Assembly (NCBI GenBank): GCA_959347315.1
Contig: OY365810.1
Coordinates: forward strand, 24,102,304-24,166,303
Length of the DNA: 64,000 nucleotides
Direction: 5' to 3'
Source: Bimastos eiseni
Lineage: Eukaryota; Annelida; Clitellata; Crassiclitellata; Lumbricidae
The notes beneath the pieces were generated by a model. That model saw only the letters and a program-made list of their open reading frames with translations. It searched no databases and was not told the origin of the DNA. Shown here one piece after another: positions 60,865 to 64,000 of the stretch. Numbering within the stretch: the first letter of the stretch is position 1; every line of letters begins with the position of its first letter. The translations under genes and the position numbers were made by a program.

Positions 60865-62365
60865 AGTGGTCACCAACTCGTGGCTCGCGAGCCGCATGCG
60901 GCTCTCAAGGAGTTCTGTGGCGGCTCTCCGAAGATTTCCAGAAAATCACATTTTCTGGAAAGCACGGATAAATTGTATACGTGACGAAGTAAAAATGCAA
61001 AGGAAAGATTTTGGATGGTTTCGTTTTACTGTTGCCACATATTAAATAAGTTTTCAGTGAGAAAAGGCAAAACTTCCCCGAACTTCCTCGCATGGTTGCT
61101 GGACAAGGCATTTTCAATTGACAATACAGGGCATCTTAACCAACTGAATTTGAAGCTGCTGGAAAATGTCATAGACTAGGAAATTTTTCCCCGGACATTC
61201 CACTCCCCGGATATTTCCCCTAGGACAGTGGTCACCAACCTTTTTATGGTGATGAACCGCATTGCCAAGTTCAGCAGCTTTTGGGAGCCGGCGTGGTTTT
61301 ACGAGCCCAACAAATGCGGTTATTCAGCTAATAATAACGATAGCAATCAGCATCATTAGCCTCTGGTTTAAATCATAACATATTTGATGTTTAAAAAATA
61401 TACGCTTCAACAAAATTCGTATAGTTATCCATTAATTTGGTGAGAGACCTCTTTATGCACCTTTATTACTAAAGACCCAGGTTCTTCTACCAAGTTATAT
61501 CCAACACTGCACCACACCTCTGTAACGATCTTCCCTTGCATTCCGTATATTTTAAATTCCTCCTCCATCTACATCAGGTTGACTTTCTACTCAAAGCTGA
61601 AGCATCATCTCCAGGGCCGCACCGAGCTATAATCGCGCCCTGCCTAGCATCAACCTGGCGCCCATACATCTGAAAATAGTACATTTTATGTAATAATAAG
61701 TTATTCCATCCTGAAATAGCTCGCTTTCCACATTTGCGCCCTGGACCACGGACCCGTTGGCTCCTCCTTCGAAACGGCCCTGATCATCTTTTGAAGAACT
61801 CATACCTTGACTCATCCGATCCTTCGCCTGCCAACTCTCGCCACAATCAACGACACCCAACAAGCTTAAAAATGGCTACTCGGGTCCCTCTGGAAGCTGG
61901 ACGTCGAACTCCCCTGGACCACCATTAGGACCCTTTTGACCAGATACAGCGCCTTGCACTTAGCTTTCGGTTGGCGCTTCAGAGGTTTTAAGATTATTGT
62001 TACGATTCGCTGATCCAGGAGATTTTTGGTTGTTATCTTGGTGCTTAACTTTGGTTTAACAAGGCTCATTACTGAAAATTTGTTAGCATAGAAAAGTTGG
62101 TCGAAAAATGAATCAACTTCAGTTGCAAAATTAAAACCCAGCAGTTTCAAATTCAGTTGGTTAAGATGCCCTGTATTGTCAATTGAAAATGCCTTGTCCA
62201 GCAACCATGCGAGGAAGTTCGGGGAAGTTTTGCCTTTTCTCACTGAAAACTTATTTAATATGTGGCAACAGTAAAAAGAAACCTGGAAATCTTCGGAGAG
62301 CCGCCACAGAACTCCTTGAGAACCGCATGCGGCTCGCGAGCCACGGGTTGGTGACCATTGCCCTA
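60865..62365 (-). mobile_element. hAT element relic with long inverted ends
   Basis: The left end begins CAGTGGTCACCAACTCG followed by a GGCTCGCGAGCC palindrome; the right end is its inverted counterpart. About 145 bases of coding relic at 61020-61165 reappear inverted at 62130-62275. The minus-strand frame at 62300-62000 reads SPNFLAWLLDKAFSIDNTGH and LNQLNLKLLG, as in hAT transposases related to ZBED/GTF2IRD2-type proteins. A second terminus-like CAGTGGTCACCAACC at about 61224 shows that another hAT copy is nested here. Confidence 0.65.
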
Positions 62366-62599
62366 GACCCACTAAATCGCTACCATCTTATCCGTAGCCT
62401 ACCTTTTGTACAATACCATTTTGGCCGTACCATTCTATCCGCACCATTTTGTCCTATTACCATTTTGTCCAATACCATTTTGTCCAGACCATTTTATCCG
62501 TACCATTTTGTCCGCTACCATTTTGTCCGTACCGTTTTGTCCGCACCATATTGTCCGCTACCATCTTGTCCTATATGACCCTCGGTGGACAGCATTCTA

Positions 62600-63531
62600 C
62601 ACCGTGTCTCAAAATAAACAATGCGAAATTGTGTCTGTCAGAACTTCGTCAAATTCTCACCAATTTTAATAAATTCTTGTGAGTAGATGGCAAAATGGCT
62701 GAAAATTTTTGATCCTCACCTGCCTCATATCACCGCACTACCTTGTTAAACATAGACGTACCAATTTTTGTATAACGCTTAAATTTTATTACTTGCAATG
62801 ACTGCACTGAACTCCATTTCATGGTCCCGGGTGTCAAAGTGAATGGGGCATACTATCGCGACAATCTTCTTGCCCAGAAGCTACGGCCATACATACGCCA
62901 GATATCCTAGGGCGAGTTTTTTGTCTTTCAACAGGAGGGTGCCCCGCGCATCGAGTACGCGACACCGTCTCTTTCCTGGACCAACACTGTGGCTGCCGAA
63001 TTCACCGGATCTTAATCCAGTCGAATATAGCATATAGAGTATGTTGCAGGGGAAGGTTTACCGCTCCAGCATAACCAACGTCGGCGAACTCAAAACGCGT
63101 CTGATTGGCGAGTGAGCGCGCTTTGACCAGTCGATCGTTGACGTTGCTATCAGCTTGTGGCGTCGCCATCTTGGCGCTTGTGTCTGAGTAAGCGGGGCAC
63201 ATTTCGAGCACCAATTCTAACACTTTTAAGCAGATCTGTCATAACAATAAAAAAATTCTGCTAAGTAAACCATATTTTAATGTACTGCGTGTTAATTCAG
63301 TCGTCAGATAGTTTGTTGCAAGTAATAAAATATAAGCGTTATATACAAAATTGGTTCATCTGTGTTTAACAGGGCAGTGCGGTGTTATGAGTCAAGTGAG
63401 GTGGAAAATTTATATATACCATAAAATTACAGCCATTTTGTCATCTACCAACCAAATGTTTTAAAAATTGGTGGAAATTTGACGATGTTCTGACAGAAAC
63501 AATTTTGCCCAGTTTATGTCGAAACACGGTG
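62600..63531 (+). mobile_element. Mariner element with long terminal inverted repeats
   Basis: The element starts CACCGTGT and ends ACACGGTG and is flanked by TA on both sides (62598-62599, 63532-63533), the Tc1/mariner target. About 190 bases at the left end match the inverted right end (to about 63295). Between them, 62821 onward reads PGVKVNGAYYRDNLLAQKL, then FFVFQQEGAP, and in another frame SPDLNPVEYSI, which are the second and third catalytic blocks of a mariner transposase. The usual Asp in the second block is Glu here, and there is a stop before it. The N-terminal half is missing, so the copy is an internally deleted, inactive derivative. Confidence 0.85.
62821..63190 (+). pseudogene. 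Mariner transposase fragment
   Basis: The C-terminal half of the transposase, beginning at a VPGVKVNG segment. It contains an in-frame TAG near 62908 and a frameshift after the FQQEGAP block. The QQ-D-GAP aspartate is replaced by glutamate, while the DLNPV aspartate is kept. The end reads like WRRR...GAC and stops near 63190. Confidence 0.8.
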
Positions 63532-63759
63532 TAGAGACAAGACTGCATTTATCTAATACTGTATATTTTATTGAATTTGTGAGTTTGTGACGTCTTTATA
63601 AAAGTGAAACCATTTTATCTCGACGTCCATAAATGTTCATATTTAGGTGATCCAGAGTATGTTATTCAGATCAAGGGATTCCCGAGGTAAAACACTTGTT
63701 TGAACCACTAATGATGGAGTTCAATTGCAAATATCTTACTTGTTCTTATCATTCGCAAG

Positions 63760-63861
63760 ATGGCGCGGACTTTTATTGTCCTTATTTACTTGCTGATTGG
63801 ACGACATGGTGTATTGGTGTACCCTAAGGACAACAGACCACAAACACAGTATTACACATAG
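63760..63861 (+). CDS. Possible signal-peptide exon or chance ORF
   Basis: A 33-residue ORF begins MARTFIVLIYLLIG, a charged start followed by a hydrophobic run typical of a secretion signal, then polar residues to a TAG at 63859-63861. GTGTAT at 63807 and GTGTAC at 63816 could be splice donors within it. It could be the first exon of a secreted protein that continues past the window. Evidence is thin. Confidence 0.15.
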   Translation: MARTFIVLIYLLIGRHGVLVYPKDNRPQTQYYT

Positions 63862-64000
63862 GCCCATAGGCCTAAACGTATACGCCTACACGCACATGCG
63901 TAGGCCTACATGTATGGATATAATTATATATATGCAGAAACATATGCGTTCTATAGATTTATTTCTCACGACTATCGATCTTTTGTATCAGTGGTGTAAT

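Larger units (their letters stand above)
58365..62578. mobile_element. Large composite TU-like foldback, 4.2 kb, with nested elements
   Basis: The outer arms are mirrored 14-bp arrays: TGGTACGGACAAAA units at about 58370-58510 and inverted TTTTGTCCGTACCA-like units at 62405-62575. Inner 36-40 bp units (GGAAGCTGGATTGATGAAAA type) run forward at 59527-59860 and inverted at 60060-60660, meeting near 59.9-60.0 kb. The left arm is interrupted by the MITE at 59142-59438 and the right arm by hAT sequence at 60865-62365. The right outer array ends 25 bp before the mariner at 62600. Confidence 0.55.

Overview
The window is animal (eukaryotic) nuclear DNA. It is AT-rich, with sparse exons separated by long non-coding stretches, tandem arrays and old transposons. 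An echinoderm, most likely sea-urchin-like, fits best. The reasons are a Snail zinc-finger exon, foldback elements whose arms carry tandem repeats of about 15 bp (the sea urchin TU-element pattern), tRNA-headed SINEs, TRAF-like RING genes, and a striking excess of the palindrome TAGGCCTA. The species cannot be named from the sequence.

Host genes. (1) Plus strand, 5016-6322: the last exon of a Snail-family transcription factor with five zinc fingers. The exon carrying the SNAG repressor domain was not found in the 5 kb upstream. (2) Minus strand, 33747-37135: four phase-compatible exons of a TRAF-like gene, giving a split RING domain and the start of a TRAF-type zinc finger. (3) Minus strand, 21383-22664: three exons of a paralogue with the same exon phases and the same split RING. 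I assembled these two models from splice signals and reading phase. Ordinary ORF calling shows only pieces of them. A further possible minus-strand exon lies at 32062-32265.

Tandem arrays. There is a 20-bp minisatellite at 3559-4087. A repeat-rich block runs from 13.68 to 19.25 kb: TU-like repeats, a 14-bp array, a ~97-bp triplicate, a 55-bp satellite with a 441-bp higher-order repeat (15.34-17.9 kb), and a second 20-bp array (18.31-19.25 kb). A (GAT/GAC)n tract starts 18 bp inside the first intron of the second RING gene.

Mobile elements. Non-LTR retrotransposon fragments lie at 27.36-27.93, 28.03-28.36, 37.96-38.69, 40.93-42.11, 45.50-46.49 and 46.50-46.83 kb. hAT remnants and non-autonomous hAT elements with recognisable 8-bp target duplications lie at 6595-8678, 47445-47736 and 59142-59438, with coding relics at 11.13-11.70 and 60.86-62.37 kb. 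A mariner with long inverted repeats lies at 62600-63531. TU-like foldbacks lie at 13.7, 38.8, 39.66, 56.0 and 58.4-62.6 kb, the last containing nested hAT elements. Several SINE and short dispersed families recur in both orientations.

No prokaryotic feature, CRISPR array, rRNA or free-standing tRNA gene was seen. All readings were made by eye, without alignment software or database search.
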